From Rhodocyclaceae bacterium (lineage in GTDB: Bacteria; Pseudomonadota; Gammaproteobacteria; Burkholderiales; Usitatibacteraceae), in the NCBI GenBank assembly GCA_020247395.1, contig JADCJC010000045.1, positions 1 to 64,000 of the forward strand: a stretch of 64,000 bases of DNA. Direction: 5' to 3'. Shown here piece by piece: positions 35,788-46,943 of this stretch (within the stretch, counting starts at the first letter, position 1; each line of letters begins with the position of its first letter). Both the position numbers and the translations under genes were made by a program. The notes beneath the pieces were generated by a model that searched no databases, had not been told where the DNA came from, and saw only the letters and a program-made list of their open reading frames with translations.

Positions 35788-37146
35788 CTACCGAGGCCTG
35801 ACGGCTTCAACGACGCTCGATGCCGTCGCAGTTGGCACCACGGCCAACACGGCGGCTGACGCCCTCTCGGCCATCACAAGCGCCTGACGAAACGAAGCCT
35901 CGGCTGCCGCAGCCGAGGCGGCGTCGGCGGCATGAATACGTGCCAGCAGATCCCCGCGCGCCACTTTTTCTCCAATCGCAACAATATCGGTAAGGCCCAC
36001 TGCGGGATTGATGGGGTCGTCGGCACGTTGACGCCCGCCGCCAAGCGCCACCACCGTGAGGCCAAGTGCGCGGGTATTGAAGCCCGCCACGATGCCCGCA
36101 TCACGCGCTTTCACGTCCACTACCACTGGTGCCGCAGCAAGGTAGGCCGTGGGGCGCGACAGCAAATCCGCCGGCCCACCGAGTGCTGCGACCATCTTCT
36201 GAAAGATCTCCGCAGCAGTTCCGTTTTGCAAACTCCGCTCTAGACGGGCGAATCCAGCCATTTTGTCTTGGAAACACCCGCTGCAAGCCAACAGTTCTAC
36301 CCCAAGTGCCATCGTGACCTCATGTAGCCGTGCCATCGCCGGTGCCGTATACGCGCCGCGCAAGTACTCGATGGCACACCGGACTTCGAGCGCGTTGCCG
36401 GCACACGGCGCGAGCGACTGGTTCATATCGGTGAGTAAAGCGGTGGTGGTCATGCCTGCGCCATTGCCGACTTGCACAATGGAGTCTGCCAATTCGCGCG
36501 ATTTTTCCAGCGTCGGCATAAACGCTCCCGAGCCGACCTTCACATCCATGACGAGTGCGTCGAGTCCGGCCGCTAGTTTCTTCGACAGGATGGAACTGGT
36601 GATCAGGGGGATCGATTCAACCGTTGCCGTCACATCGCGGGTGGCGTAGATGCGGCTGTCGGCCGGTGCGAGTTCCACAGTCTGGCCGATGATAGCCACA
36701 CCCACGCTGCAAACCACAGATTGAAATTTTTCAATGGTGATGTTGGTCTGGTAGCCGGGAATGCTATCGAGCTTGTCGAGCGTACCACCGGTGTGCCCCA
36801 AGCCGCGACCGGAGATCATCGGCACAAAACATCCGCAAGCGGCCAGCATCGGGCCGAGCATCAGTGACACCACGTCCCCCACCCCGCCGGTGGAATGTTT
36901 ATCCACCACCGGGCCATTCAGCGCCATGCCACGCCAATCAAGCACCCGCCCGGAGTCGCGCATCGCCATCGTCAGCGCTACTGCTTCGGATGGTTTCATT
37001 CCCGCGAAGTACGTCGCCATGGCAAAGGCGGCGATCTGGCCTTCGCTCACCCGGTACTGCGCAACGCCATTGATGAACTCGCGAATATCGGCTGCGCTTA
37101 GCTCCATGCCGTCGCGTTTTTGCCGGATGAGTTCTTGCGGCAGCAT
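35788..37146 (-). CDS. deoA: Thymidine phosphorylase
   Basis: DeoA converts thymidine and phosphate to thymine and deoxyribose-1-phosphate. The 452-residue protein begins with the family N-terminus ([12 protein letters not shown]), has the glycine-rich phosphate-binding block KHSTGGVGD and the DKLDSIPGY segment, and ends with a pyrimidine-nucleoside-phosphorylase C-terminal domain. The ATG at 37146 is preferred over a TTG one codon earlier. The transporter gene ends three bases upstream, so the two form an operon. Confidence 0.95.
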   Translation of the reverse strand: MLPQELIRQKRDGMELSAADIREFINGVAQYRVSEGQIAAFAMATYFAGMKPSEAVALTMAMRDSGRVLDWRGMALNGPVVDKHSTGGVGDVVSLMLGPMLAACGCFVPMISGRGLGHTGGTLDKLDSIPGYQTNITIEKFQSVVCSVGVAIIGQTVELAPADSRIYATRDVTATVESIPLITSSILSKKLAAGLDALVMDVKVGSGAFMPTLEKSRELADSIVQVGNGAGMTTTALLTDMNQSLAPCAGNALEVRCAIEYLRGAYTAPAMARLHEVTMALGVELLACSGCFQDKMAGFARLERSLQNGTAAEIFQKMVAALGGPADLLSRPTAYLAAAPVVVDVKARDAGIVAGFNTRALGLTVVALGGGRQRADDPINPAVGLTDIVAIGEKVARGDLLARIHAADAASAAAAEASFRQALVMAERASAAVLAVVPTATASSVVEAVRPR

Positions 37147-37149
37147 CAA

Positions 37150-38427
37150 TCAGTACTTTGCGGTGAGGAAGATACCGGCGATGGTGGCGCTCATAAGATT
37201 CGACAACGTCGCCGCCACCACCACGCGCAAGCCGTACTGCGCCACGACTGCACGCAGATGCGGCGCGATACTGCTAAACGCACCGGCCAAAATCGCAATC
37301 GAAGAAATGTTGGCAAAACCACACAACGCAAACGAAAGAATCGCTAGGGTGCGTGGGTCAATTACCGTAAGTCCGGCGGCCGCCACCTTTACCGGGTCTT
37401 GCAGGTACGGCGCGAGACCAACGTAGGCGACAAATTCATTTAGGATTAATTTTTGCCCGATCAAGTTACCCGCAAAGGCCGCGTTTTCCCACGACACGCC
37501 GAGCATGTAGGCAAGCGGCGCGAACAGTTTGCCAAGCAACGTCTCTAGATTGACGCCGGGATATCCGATCCAGTTCGCCGCACCGCCGATGATGCCATTC
37601 AAGAGGGCGATCAGCCCGATAAAGGCAATCAACATCGCGCCCACCGCACACGCGATCTGAAAGCCCAGCGCTGCGCCGCTTGCGGCGGCTTCGATGACGT
37701 TCTCCGGTTTCTTTTCTTCAAACTGGATGTTGTCGAAATTGATGTTCTCTTGCTCACTCGATGGACACAGCAGCTTGCCAAACATCAAGCCGCCGGGAAT
37801 GGCCATGAAGGAGGCGGCAATCAGGTACTCCATCTTCACGCCGAGCCCTGCGTAGCCCGCCAGCGCGGCACCGGCCACACTCGCCATGCCGGATGTCATG
37901 ATGACAAAGATGGTCGGCCCCTTGAGTTGCGCCACGAAGGGTTTAACCGCCGCGCCCATTTCGTTTTGCCCCAGGAAGATCGTGGTGACCGCACAAAACG
38001 ATTCGATCCTCGACACGCCGAGCAACTTTTGCAGTATCGCACCGAGGATGGTGATGATCCAGCGCATGATGCCGAGGTAATACAACACCGCAATTAGCGC
38101 GGTGACATAGATGATGGTCGGCAATACCCGAAAAGCAAAGATAAAGCCCAAGCCGCCGGGCTTGAATACATCGGGGCTCACCAAGCCGCCAAACATGAAC
38201 TCGGTGCCTTTGGCACCGAACTCCAGAGCGTGGGTCACCGCTCCGGCGATGCCAAGCAGAACCGCATTGCCGGTTGATGAAAACAAAACGATGGCACCGA
38301 TTGCCATCTGTAATGCCAGTGCGGACAACACCACACGCCATTGCACACGACCGCGACCCATCGAAAACAACCAGCCGATGAATAGCAGCAGCGCAATTCC
38401 CATCAGGCTGCGAACCACGTCAGGCAT
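37150..38427 (-). CDS. Concentrative nucleoside transporter (NupC/CNT family)
   Basis: A proton- or sodium-driven nucleoside importer with about ten hydrophobic segments in 425 residues. Family blocks include LGQNEMGAAVKPFVAQ, TSGMASVAGAALAGYAG and the ICGFANISSI-like CGFANISSIA near the end. It stands immediately upstream of deoA, so imported deoxynucleosides would pass directly to phosphorolysis. Confidence 0.92.
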   Translation of the reverse strand: MPDVVRSLMGIALLLFIGWLFSMGRGRVQWRVVLSALALQMAIGAIVLFSSTGNAVLLGIAGAVTHALEFGAKGTEFMFGGLVSPDVFKPGGLGFIFAFRVLPTIIYVTALIAVLYYLGIMRWIITILGAILQKLLGVSRIESFCAVTTIFLGQNEMGAAVKPFVAQLKGPTIFVIMTSGMASVAGAALAGYAGLGVKMEYLIAASFMAIPGGLMFGKLLCPSSEQENINFDNIQFEEKKPENVIEAAASGAALGFQIACAVGAMLIAFIGLIALLNGIIGGAANWIGYPGVNLETLLGKLFAPLAYMLGVSWENAAFAGNLIGQKLILNEFVAYVGLAPYLQDPVKVAAAGLTVIDPRTLAILSFALCGFANISSIAILAGAFSSIAPHLRAVVAQYGLRVVVAATLSNLMSATIAGIFLTAKY

Positions 38428-38483
38428 GCCCTACTCCCGTTATTTTTAGTGCCCAGAGTTTACCGGAGTATGGTGGTACACCA

Positions 38484-38542
38484 TTGGCGAGTACGCCCCT
38501 CGCCTGACGAGGCGAGTACACTCCCTCACTAGGCGAGTACAC
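38484..38542. repeat. Cluster of GGCGAGTAC repeats with a hairpin
   Basis: The unit GGCGAGTAC occurs three times (about 38486, 38511 and 38532), and CTCGCCT-GACG-AGGCGAG makes a perfect 7-bp stem between the first two. The stop codon of the permease gene lies within one copy, so its last residues (GVLA) are coded by the repeat. Confidence 0.7.
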
Positions 38543-40100
38543 CATCTCGCCGGGCTTGCAGGCCGGCGCCAAACGAAAACAGCGGACCGACGGCGGCCAA
38601 CGGCAGGGCGATGATAAACACCCACCACGGGCCGCCCAACATGGCGTAGGCCGTGCCGGCCCAGCCGAAGGCACTGATCATCTCGACAATACTTGCCAGT
38701 GGATGCGCCTGACCGCGCCGGTTCATCTCGCGGCGGTTGGCCTTGCGCGGGTTGAGCACGTGGCAGGCCGCACTACTGGCCGCCGCGCAAGTCGCACAAA
38801 CGGCGAGCACCACCCCTTGCCACGGTTTGGTCGCAAGCCAGTAGAGCACCAGCGGGAGCAGCATTAACAATGGTGGCACGGCAGCGGCGACACCTTTCAA
38901 GAGTCGTATCCGATCCATTGAGACTGGGGAACTGCCAATGAGGTCGGGCGCGTCTTCCGCCGCCACGGTGATCCACGCCAGATTTCCCACCAGCATCGCC
39001 ACAATCATCACACAGCCGGGCACTAAAAACACCGTAGCGCGCCCAGAGCTACTAAAGCCAGCGAACAACAATGGTGTCATGTACAACACCTGCAACAGCG
39101 TCTCGGAGATTAACTTCGGGTCACGCAAGATGAGTTTCCATTCCTTGCGCAAGATCACCCATGCAATCCCGCTGGAAAATGCCGTATAGGTTCGGGGCGC
39201 GCCCCTACGGATACCGACCGAACCGCCGCCTCCGGATGAATCCTGGATGCCGGTGACAAACCGCTGATAGGTAAAGTGGACAACCAACAAAAACGCCATC
39301 ACCGAGAAGGCGAGGAACAACAACATCGGTACGACGTCGCCTAAAAACGCGCGCGCCGGCCACCACAAAACACTGTCAACTTCGAACAACCCGCCGGGTG
39401 CGGCCTCACGCTGGATGTACTCACTCAGTTGCGCACGACTCTCGCGGCTCAACAAATTGTGAAACTGCGAAGCAAGAAATGCGGCCGCGCCAATCAGCGC
39501 ACCCAACACCTGCGCGGCGGTCTTGGCACGCCTTGCGCCAATGAGTTTTACCAATAACATCGTCAGCCACACGCCGGTGGCCGCTGCCAGCAACGCCATC
39601 GCCACCAACGCCGGGTAGATGGTCATCAACGATGGTTTGCCGAGGAACAAACCCGCGTGTGCAAACGGCAGCACCAGCAGAATCGGCAGGAAGATCGCCC
39701 CGAAACCGATGCCAAGTGCGCGCACCAACAACACGGTGCGGGGATTGATGGGTGAGGACAACAACAAGTCGAGATCCCCGCGCGTAAAAAACACGTTCAC
39801 CGACATCGCGATGGTCTGTGAGAGGATCACGGTAAACAGCAGCCAAAACAACGCACCGACTAATTGCGTGATCACCGGCGGAATGACCATTCCGACCTCG
39901 GCGCCTTTTACCAAGCCGTAGATCGACAGACCGGCGACCGCGTGAATCGCGATCCACGCCAGCGCTAACAGCGCAATCAGCCACTTGCGGCGTTTGATGC
40001 CGAGATTGCGCCACATGAGCTTTAACTCATACATTAACAGCCACTGCGGCGTACCGGGCTGATTGAAGTAACCCCGGATGGCATTCACCACGGTCTTCAC
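38529..40100 (-). CDS. ABC-2 type transporter permease
   Basis: A membrane subunit of about 523 residues with roughly a dozen hydrophobic segments and an N-terminal cytoplasmic stretch. It fits large ABC exporter permeases partnered with a separate ATPase. The GTG start overlaps the stop of the ATPase gene (GTGA), which indicates translational coupling. The substrate is unknown. The final residues come from a repeat cluster. Confidence 0.75.
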   Translation of the reverse strand: MKTVVNAIRGYFNQPGTPQWLLMYELKLMWRNLGIKRRKWLIALLALAWIAIHAVAGLSIYGLVKGAEVGMVIPPVITQLVGALFWLLFTVILSQTIAMSVNVFFTRGDLDLLLSSPINPRTVLLVRALGIGFGAIFLPILLVLPFAHAGLFLGKPSLMTIYPALVAMALLAAATGVWLTMLLVKLIGARRAKTAAQVLGALIGAAAFLASQFHNLLSRESRAQLSEYIQREAAPGGLFEVDSVLWWPARAFLGDVVPMLLFLAFSVMAFLLVVHFTYQRFVTGIQDSSGGGGSVGIRRGAPRTYTAFSSGIAWVILRKEWKLILRDPKLISETLLQVLYMTPLLFAGFSSSGRATVFLVPGCVMIVAMLVGNLAWITVAAEDAPDLIGSSPVSMDRIRLLKGVAAAVPPLLMLLPLVLYWLATKPWQGVVLAVCATCAAASSAACHVLNPRKANRREMNRRGQAHPLASIVEMISAFGWAGTAYAMLGGPWWVFIIALPLAAVGPLFSFGAGLQARRDGVLA

Positions 40101-40870
40101 TTGTCGGCGACCGGAGTGGACGCTTGTGCATCCGTCAAATTCAGGAACACATCTTCCAACGTCGCGCCCTGTTGCCCAGCCTGTTCGCGCAACTCTTCTA
40201 GCGTTCCCTGCGCGGCAATCTTGCCACGCTGAATAATCGAGATACGTCCCGACAACCGCTCGGCAATTTCCAGAATGTGCGTGGTCAATACAATTGTGTT
40301 GCCTTGTTTCACGTAGTCGACCAACATGTCTTTCACCGAACGCGCCGCGTGTGCATCGAGCCCGGTCAACGGTTCATCGAGGATCATGAGTTTGGGTTGG
40401 TGAATCAACGCACCGGCCAACGCCAACTTTTGCCGCATACCGCGCGAGTAGCCCTCGGTTTGTTGGTCGGCCTTGTCCCACAGCTCCAGCCACTTCAATA
40501 AATCGGTCGCTCGATTGGCAGCGGTATTGGCGTCGATTGCCCAAAGGCCAGCCACGAATTCAAGATATTCCAGTGCGCTGAGTTTGCCGTAGAGCAACGG
40601 ATCGTCTGGCAAAAACGCCATTTCGCGTTTCGCCACCTGCGGATCGCGCGAGACGTCGTGACCAAGCACCGACACTTGCCCGGCGTCGGCCTTGAGCAGA
40701 CCGGCAACGATACGCAGTGTGGTGGTTTTGCCCGCGCCGTTCGGTCCGAGCAGCGCATGGAATTCACCGCCCTGAATATCCAGATCGAGCCTATCGACAG
40801 CGTATTTGCCTTCAAAGTGTTTGAGCAACCCTTTGATACTGAGTGCGCTACTACTGACGGCTTCAGTCAT
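40097..40870 (-). CDS. ABC transporter ATP-binding protein
   Basis: The 257-residue ATPase has Walker A GPNGAGKTTT, signature YSRGMRQKLAL, Walker B LMILDEPLTGLD and an H-loop in VLTTHIL. The class is that of ABC-2 exporters (drug, polysaccharide or copper efflux). I placed the start at ATG 40870, since the upstream frame starts in a low-complexity histidine-rich piece. It forms an operon with the permease. Confidence 0.9.
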   Translation of the reverse strand: MTEAVSSSALSIKGLLKHFEGKYAVDRLDLDIQGGEFHALLGPNGAGKTTTLRIVAGLLKADAGQVSVLGHDVSRDPQVAKREMAFLPDDPLLYGKLSALEYLEFVAGLWAIDANTAANRATDLLKWLELWDKADQQTEGYSRGMRQKLALAGALIHQPKLMILDEPLTGLDAHAARSVKDMLVDYVKQGNTIVLTTHILEIAERLSGRISIIQRGKIAAQGTLEELREQAGQQGATLEDVFLNLTDAQASTPVADK

Positions 40871-40971
40871 GATGTCGTGTCCGTTTGAGAGAAAGGCAGC
40901 GTGGGCAGCATGGCCGTGATCGTCTCTGGCCATGCACCGATTGTGATGCATCCCCGCAGAACGGCGACGGA

Positions 40972-41748
40972 CTAGCTTTTTGTCGCACCGGCAAACAAGC
41001 GATAAAAATTAGCCGTGGTGGCTTCGGCGATGGTTTCCACCGAAACGCCGCGTAATTGCGCGATGAATTCACCGACATGTCGAACATAACCCGGTTGGTT
41101 CATTTTGCCGCGATGGGGTGTTGGTGCCAGAAAGGGCGAGTCGGTTTCAATCAGCAACCGGTCGAGGGGCACCATTTTGGCCACTTCTTGCAGGTCTTTG
41201 GCGCTTTTGAAGGTGACAATGCCTGACAGGGAAATGTAGAACCCAAGATCGAGTGAGGCTCGCGCCACGTCTTGCGACTCGGTGAAGCAATGCATCACAC
41301 CACCCGCCTCGGTCGCATTTTCTTCGCGCATCAGCCGCAATGTGTCAGCCGAAGCGTTCCGCGTGTGGATAACAAGCGGCTTTTTGCACCGGCGCGCCGC
41401 GCGGATATGCGTGCAAAACCGTTCACGTTGCCAATCAAGCGGCTCCGGCAGTCGGTAATAGTCAAGTCCCGTTTCGCCAATAGCGACAACTTTGGCGTGA
41501 TCCGCGAGCCTCAGCAACTCTTCTACAGTCGGCTCGTGATCATCGATTTGTTCGTCAGGATGCACGCCCGCCGAGCACCACAAGTTGGGACGCGATTCGG
41601 CGACGCGCAATACATCCGGGAACGACTTCAAGGTCGTTGAAATGGTCAGCGCGTGAGTGACTTGGTTTTGCTGCATGAGGGCAAACACATTCTCGTGTTC
41701 AGCCTTCAGGTCAGGGAAATCGAGGTGACAGTGCGAGTCAATAAACAT
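40972..41748 (-). CDS. TatD family metal-dependent deoxyribonuclease
   Basis: A TIM-barrel metal hydrolase of 258 residues. Metal ligands are visible in DSHCHLDF, AIGETGLDY, VIHTRN and HCFTES, and the last aspartate in ETDSPFLAP. TatD proteins are DNases with roles in DNA fragmentation or repair. In related bacteria a tatD gene commonly follows holB; here it lies several kilobases downstream, on the same strand. Confidence 0.9.
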   Translation of the reverse strand: MFIDSHCHLDFPDLKAEHENVFALMQQNQVTHALTISTTLKSFPDVLRVAESRPNLWCSAGVHPDEQIDDHEPTVEELLRLADHAKVVAIGETGLDYYRLPEPLDWQRERFCTHIRAARRCKKPLVIHTRNASADTLRLMREENATEAGGVMHCFTESQDVARASLDLGFYISLSGIVTFKSAKDLQEVAKMVPLDRLLIETDSPFLAPTPHRGKMNQPGYVRHVGEFIAQLRGVSVETIAEATTANFYRLFAGATKS

Positions 41749-41796
41749 TCGCTCATTATCGCAAAGACTCCAGCGCCGTTACCGCGCGTTTACCCT

Positions 41797-44049
41797 TTAC
41801 TTTACTCGTCGCAATAGCAGCGCATTGCTCACCACACTCACACTCGACAACGCCATCGCCGCCCCGGCAATGACGGGATTCAACAAACCCACCGCCGCCA
41901 GCGGGATTCCGATCACGTTGTAACAAAATGCCCAAAACAGGTTTTGTTTGATCTTGGTGGTCGTGCGGCGAGACAACTCGACGGCGGCGGCGACGAGCAT
42001 CGGGTCCCCGCGCATGAGCGTGATGCCAGCGGTCTCGATAGCAACATCGGTGCCATTCGACATCGCAATACCGACGTTGGCTGCGGCCAGTGCCGGCGCG
42101 TCATTAGTGCCGTCGCCCACCATTGCAACCCGCTTGCCAGCTGCCTTGAGACTTGCCACCAGCGCCGCCTTCTGCTGCGGCAGTACACTCGCATACACTT
42201 CATCGATGCCGAGTGCCGCGCCGACCTTTTGGGCGGCTCCCCAGTGGTCGCCACTAATCAACACGGTACGAATGCCGATACGATGCAAGGCCTCAATGGC
42301 TGCTTTGGCAGTCGGCTTTAGTGCATCACCAAACGCAAAGACACCCAACAACTGATCTTTCTTTGCCAACCACGATACGGTAAGGCCGTCGTCCAAGTAT
42401 TTTTTCAAAGCCTGGGAAATCGGCGCGCTTTCGAGCGGGAACTCGATATCCTGCTCTGCCATCAGTTGCGCACTACCTAGATAGTAAGTGACACCCGCAA
42501 CCTCAGCGGCGATGCCGCGCCCCGGCAACGCGCGGATGGCAGTCGCCGCCTGGAATAAAACGCCCTCTTGTATTGCTGCATTAAGAACTGCCTGTGCCAG
42601 GGGATGTTCACTTCCGGATTGAATGGCGGCTGCAATGGCAAGTAAATCGGCCCGCGATCCGTCATGCGCCTCAGCCGCGATCAGTGTTGGCTTGCCTTCG
42701 GTAAGCGTGCCGGTTTTGTCGAAAGCCACGACATTGATGCTGTGCGCGGTCTCCAGCGCAGTCGCGTCTTTGATCAAAATGCCGCGCTGGGCCGCAACGC
42801 CAGTCCCCACCATGATCGCTGCAGGCGTTGCCAAACCAAGCGCGCAAGGGCAGGCGATTACCAACACGCAGACAGCATTGAGAATTGCCTGCTGCCAATC
42901 ACCAGTCAAAGCGCCCCAACCAATCAACGTTAACAGCGATATCAGCAATACCACCGGCACAAATGCGGCGCTGACCCGATCGACCAGCCGCTGGATCGGT
43001 GCCTTTTGCGCTTGCGCGTCTTCGACCATGCGCACAATGCGCTGCAGCGTCGACTCTGCGCCGACAGCGCTTACCGACACATCGACCAAACCCTCCTCGT
43101 TGAGTGCGCCACCAGTTACCCGATCACCGACCGTTTTGGCGACCGGCATACTCTCGCCGGTAATCATCGATTCATTGGCGTGAGTTTGCCCAACCGCAAT
43201 CACACCATCCGCCGCAAACCGCTCACCCGGTCGGACACGCAACAGGTCGCCGACTTGGATGTCGGCGATCGCCACCGCGTGTTCGGCACCGCGGACAATC
43301 AAGCTGGCGGTCGGCGGGGTTAACGCCTGTAGGGCACGAATGGCGGCGGTCGTTTCGCGTTTGGCGCGGCTTTCGAGCCATTTGCCGAACATCACCAGCG
43401 TAATGACCACCGCTGCTGACTCGAAGTAGAGGTGGGGCATCTCGGCGGGGGCGCCGACAACCGGCGAACGAAACATCAAGTACAGCGATAAACCAAATGC
43501 GGCAGACGTGCCTATGGCCACCAGCAAATCCATATTGCCGGTGCCCGCTTTGACGGCGCGCCAGCCGGCACGATAAAAAGGCGCTCCCAACCAAAACTGC
43601 ACCGGTGCGGCGAGTGCCAGTTGCCAGTTGGCTGGCAACATCCATGGCATGCCCAGCGGCGTGAGCAGCATGGGCACCACCAACGGCAAAGACAACAGCG
43701 CTGCGATGATCAGCTTGACAGCATCGCCGAACGCTAAAAACCCTAGTAAAGACGGGCTTGTTGAGGCATATTTACCGGAAGATGCCCGTGGATCGGCGAC
43801 TTTCATTTCCGCCACTTGGTAGCCCGCCTCAACCACCGCCATTTCGAGCATCGAGCGTTGCACATCCCCCGCAGTGATGACAGTCGCCGTTTCGGTGGCG
43901 AGATTGACCGAAACGTCCACCACCCCGGTAACCTTGCGAATCGATTTCTCGACACGCGCAGCACACGACGCGCAGGTCATGCCGCCAATCGGAATATTGG
44001 TGCGGGTAACGATGGGAGAAATGCTACCGGTAACAGCGACAGCTGACAT
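41797..44049 (-). CDS. copA: Copper-translocating P-type ATPase
   Basis: A P1B ATPase of 750 residues that exports Cu(I). It has one N-terminal metal-binding domain (GMTCASC), eight membrane helices, the CPC metal site in ACPCALG, the phosphorylated aspartate in DKTGTLT, the SEHPL nucleotide-binding motif and GDGTNDAP. The metal chaperone gene at 44240 is divergent, 190 bases away. I see no clear MerR/CueR operator in that gap. Confidence 0.92.
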   Translation of the reverse strand: MSAVAVTGSISPIVTRTNIPIGGMTCASCAARVEKSIRKVTGVVDVSVNLATETATVITAGDVQRSMLEMAVVEAGYQVAEMKVADPRASSGKYASTSPSLLGFLAFGDAVKLIIAALLSLPLVVPMLLTPLGMPWMLPANWQLALAAPVQFWLGAPFYRAGWRAVKAGTGNMDLLVAIGTSAAFGLSLYLMFRSPVVGAPAEMPHLYFESAAVVITLVMFGKWLESRAKRETTAAIRALQALTPPTASLIVRGAEHAVAIADIQVGDLLRVRPGERFAADGVIAVGQTHANESMITGESMPVAKTVGDRVTGGALNEEGLVDVSVSAVGAESTLQRIVRMVEDAQAQKAPIQRLVDRVSAAFVPVVLLISLLTLIGWGALTGDWQQAILNAVCVLVIACPCALGLATPAAIMVGTGVAAQRGILIKDATALETAHSINVVAFDKTGTLTEGKPTLIAAEAHDGSRADLLAIAAAIQSGSEHPLAQAVLNAAIQEGVLFQAATAIRALPGRGIAAEVAGVTYYLGSAQLMAEQDIEFPLESAPISQALKKYLDDGLTVSWLAKKDQLLGVFAFGDALKPTAKAAIEALHRIGIRTVLISGDHWGAAQKVGAALGIDEVYASVLPQQKAALVASLKAAGKRVAMVGDGTNDAPALAAANVGIAMSNGTDVAIETAGITLMRGDPMLVAAAVELSRRTTTKIKQNLFWAFCYNVIGIPLAAVGLLNPVIAGAAMALSSVSVVSNALLLRRVK

Positions 44050-44239
44050 GTGAGGGGTTTCGCGAGGAAAATGCCGGAGGATAAAACTTAACTTGCAAAC
44101 CGTCGAAATGGTGCCAGTTACTCTACACGGTAGCAGCGCTTTACCCGTGTTGCATAGGTTTGCCTGATATTCGCCAATTCAAGACCGGTGCCGGGACAAA
44201 CTCTCGGCAAACACCCTTTTCATTGTCAAGGAGTTGTAC

Positions 44240-44437
44240 ATGATCGAATTCACTGTGCCCGATATTTCCTGCGGCCATTGTGCGGGGGTGGTGCAAAAAA
44301 CCGTAAAGACACTTGATCAGACGGCGACCGTCGAGGTGGATGTGGCTGCCAAACGCGTGAAAATCGCCTCCAACGTTGAGCGTGCCGCCTTCGCCGAGGC
44401 GCTGGTTGCGGCGGGATACCCACCCTCCGAATCTTGA
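44240..44437 (+). CDS. Heavy-metal-associated domain protein, CopZ-like
   Basis: The 65-residue protein is a single HMA fold with the metal-binding motif ISCGHC (Cys-x2-Cys) and an AALVAAGY-like C-terminal helix. It probably carries Cu(I) to the ATPase encoded divergently. AAGGAG six bases before the ATG at 44240 decides the start. Confidence 0.85.
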   Translation: MIEFTVPDISCGHCAGVVQKTVKTLDQTATVEVDVAAKRVKIASNVERAAFAEALVAAGYPPSES

Positions 44438-44529
44438 CAATGCGCGATGCGCCAACCGATTCTTCCATATGCTAGCGCGTGGCCGGTAACGCCGCGCGGG
44501 TGGCAGCCTCGGCCACTTATAATTTAGCG

Positions 44530-45132
44530 ATGAATACACTCAATTCGCTGTGCCTGTTTTGTGGTGCCTCCCCCGGTGCCGATCCTGCCTACCGTCACGC
44601 CGCTGCCGCATTCGGTACTACCCTCGCCCACCGGAAAATTCGCTTGATTTACGGTGGCGGAAGTGTCGGGTTGATGGGCGTGGCGGCCGATGCGTGCCTC
44701 GCCGCCGGCGGTGAGGTGGTGGGTGTCATTCCCCGTATGCTGATGGAAAAAGAAGTCGGCCACCCTGGTGTGACGCAAATGCATGTGGTGGAAACCATGC
44801 ATGAACGCAAAGCGCTCATGACCGAGCTGTCTGACGGCTTCATCGCCCTGCCGGGAGGTTACGGCACGCTAGATGAATTGTTCGAATCGCTCACCTGGCA
44901 GCAACTGGGGTACCACACCAAACCGATCGGGTTACTCAACGTCAATGGATTCTTCGACGGGTTGATTGCATTCCTCGATCATGCGCGTGACGAACGGTTC
45001 CTGCGCGGTTTGCACCGTGACTCACTGCAGATCGACACCGACCTTGCTGCACTGATCGACAAGCTGCGTCGCGCGGAAGCGCCGGACACCGGAAAGTGGC
45101 TGGATCGGGCCAAGCACAATCTCGTTGTCTGA
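44530..45132 (+). CDS. LOG family protein (cytokinin riboside phosphoribohydrolase-like)
   Basis: The 200-residue protein has the LOG/TIGR00730 signature [13 protein letters not shown] and an N-terminal [11 protein letters not shown] block with [10 protein letters not shown]. Characterised relatives hydrolyse nucleoside 5'-monophosphates or cytokinin ribotides. The ATG at 44530 starts the conserved part; the upstream frame was rejected as a 17-residue addition. Confidence 0.88.
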   Translation: MNTLNSLCLFCGASPGADPAYRHAAAAFGTTLAHRKIRLIYGGGSVGLMGVAADACLAAGGEVVGVIPRMLMEKEVGHPGVTQMHVVETMHERKALMTELSDGFIALPGGYGTLDELFESLTWQQLGYHTKPIGLLNVNGFFDGLIAFLDHARDERFLRGLHRDSLQIDTDLAALIDKLRRAEAPDTGKWLDRAKHNLVV

Positions 45133-45276
45133 ACCTGCGCGGTCGGCCCCGTTCCTGCGGCGCGGTTGGGGTGTCTGAGGGTAATCCACACAAGAAGCCC
45201 AACAATCAGGGGCGCGGCCGGTATGGACCCCATAGGGGGCAGTGATGACATCGCAAGTGGTCCAGCGCATGGGCAA

Positions 45277-46302
45277 TCAGGCGGTGGGTCGGCTGGCAAT
45301 GGCTTGTTTGTAGGCGATGAAAAGTTGCTCTAGAAGTAGTCTCGCATTCAATGGATGATGAATCAGCCGTCTGGTCTGGCGCAGCTCACTTTCGAACCGA
45401 AACACCTTTGGTAAATCGATGTTGCGCGCAATCTTCTCAACGGCACGCGCGTGGTCGCGATGGTGATCAATCCGTCCCAACATCTTCTGTCGGATTAAGT
45501 CATTTATCCAAGTTTGCATCCAACCGAGCAAACTCGATAGATCTGTCTTTTCAAAATTCTGCGCACTCAACACGTAGTCAAAGTCGGGCTCTGCCAGCGT
45601 GGCGACAAACGCCCGTCTGGCCGACTGGTAATCGGCGTTGCTAAATACAATCGCATCCAACGGCGCGCCGGCAGCCGCCGCGAGCGCATCCTCGGCATTG
45701 CTCATGCCTTGTGTATTGAGCCAAGCCAGCGCCGTTTGCCTATCCGGTGCCGGTACCAACACACGCTGACAACGGCTACGGATGGTGGCGAGCAGGCGAC
45801 CGATTTGATCGCTGACCAACAAGATGACTGACCGTGGCGCAGGTTCCTCCAAGGTCTTTAGCATTGCATTTGCCGCAGCGCTGTTCATCGCCTCAGCGGG
45901 ATGAACCAACAAAATGCGGTAACCATCGCGGTGCGTGGACAGCGCCATGAAATCGGCAATCCCTCGAATCTGGTCAATCTTGATCTCGCGACTTTTCTTT
46001 TTATCTTTGTCGTCGACATCTGCAACAACCTCATCAGTGGACGCTTCATCGAGCATCGACTCCGGTAGCAACTGTCGAAAGTCGGGATGGTTGCCTTCAC
46101 AAAACCAGCCGCAAGCCGCGCATTCCCCGCAGGCAAAGCCATCCTCAGGCGCTTCACATAGCAGAGACTGGGCAAGTGCCCGCGCAAATTCAATCTTCCC
46201 GACACCACTGCGCCCATGAATGAGCAATGCATGCGGCAACGCCTCGCCGCGCGCAATCAATTCCGATAGCGGCTGCTTTTGCCAGGGCAGGATGTCAATC
46301 AT
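45277..46302 (-). CDS. holB: DNA polymerase III subunit delta'
   Basis: HolB is part of the clamp loader. The 341-residue protein has a P-loop-like [11 protein letters not shown], the four-cysteine zinc module (Cys-x8-Cys-x2-Cys-x2-Cys in [16 protein letters not shown]), and the [14 protein letters not shown] sensor region. Its ATG overlaps the tmk stop (ATGA). Confidence 0.9.
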   Translation of the reverse strand: MIDILPWQKQPLSELIARGEALPHALLIHGRSGVGKIEFARALAQSLLCEAPEDGFACGECAACGWFCEGNHPDFRQLLPESMLDEASTDEVVADVDDKDKKKSREIKIDQIRGIADFMALSTHRDGYRILLVHPAEAMNSAAANAMLKTLEEPAPRSVILLVSDQIGRLLATIRSRCQRVLVPAPDRQTALAWLNTQGMSNAEDALAAAAGAPLDAIVFSNADYQSARRAFVATLAEPDFDYVLSAQNFEKTDLSSLLGWMQTWINDLIRQKMLGRIDHHRDHARAVEKIARNIDLPKVFRFESELRQTRRLIHHPLNARLLLEQLFIAYKQAIASRPTA

Positions 46303-46940
46303 CGGCCGCGTCTGGCTTTAGCCAAAAGCCCATTGAGGTGATCATGCAGACGCTCTCGAATCATTTGCATGGGCTGCGACGCATCAACAATGACAATACG
46401 CTCTGGATATTGCGCCGCGCGCTCCAGATAGGCTTGACGAACGCGGGCAAAGAATTCTCCCTGTTCACGTTCAAACTTGTCGGGATTCGGGGTGGCGCGA
46501 TCCAGACGTTCGCGCGCAATCGCGACGGGCGTATCAAACAACAGTGTCAGATCCGGCTGGCGATGACCATGGACAAAATGCTCCAAGGGTGCTACCCGGC
46601 TCGGACCCAACCCGCGGCCACCACACTGATAGGCATAGGTTGAATCGGTGAATCGATCACATACCACCCACTCCCCTCGCGCGAGCGCCGGCTCGATCAC
46701 TTCAGCCAGATGTTCGCGGCGGCTGGCAAACACCAGCAAGGCCTCGGTATCGGCATGCATTTTTTCGTTGAGCACGATATTGCGTAACGTCTCACCCAGG
46801 GGAGTGCCGCCAGGCTCGCGGGTCGCAACCACCCCGACGCCGTGCTCACGCAAGTAATGGGTGATGAACGACACATGCGACGACTTGCCAGCACCGTCTA
46901 TGCCCTCAAGTGTAATGAACATTGCCTCGACCGACGACAT
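46299..46940 (-). CDS. tmk: Thymidylate kinase
   Basis: Tmk phosphorylates dTMP to dTDP. The 213-residue product has the P-loop [17 protein letters not shown] (substrate binding) and [14 protein letters not shown], with a variant DRF for the usual DRY. The start at 46940 fits the length; an ATG at 46922 is possible. It is followed by holB with a four-base overlap and preceded by mltG by three bases, so all are one transcript. Confidence 0.92.
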   Translation of the reverse strand: MSSVEAMFITLEGIDGAGKSSHVSFITHYLREHGVGVVATREPGGTPLGETLRNIVLNEKMHADTEALLVFASRREHLAEVIEPALARGEWVVCDRFTDSTYAYQCGGRGLGPSRVAPLEHFVHGHRQPDLTLLFDTPVAIARERLDRATPNPDKFEREQGEFFARVRQAYLERAAQYPERIVIVDASQPMQMIRERLHDHLNGLLAKARRGR

Positions 46941-46943
46941 GGA

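Noticed and set aside
44050-44239. CueR-type operator between copA and the metal chaperone gene
   Set aside because: I looked for the typical ACCTTCC-N-GGAAGGT palindrome with a 19-20 bp promoter spacing and found none.
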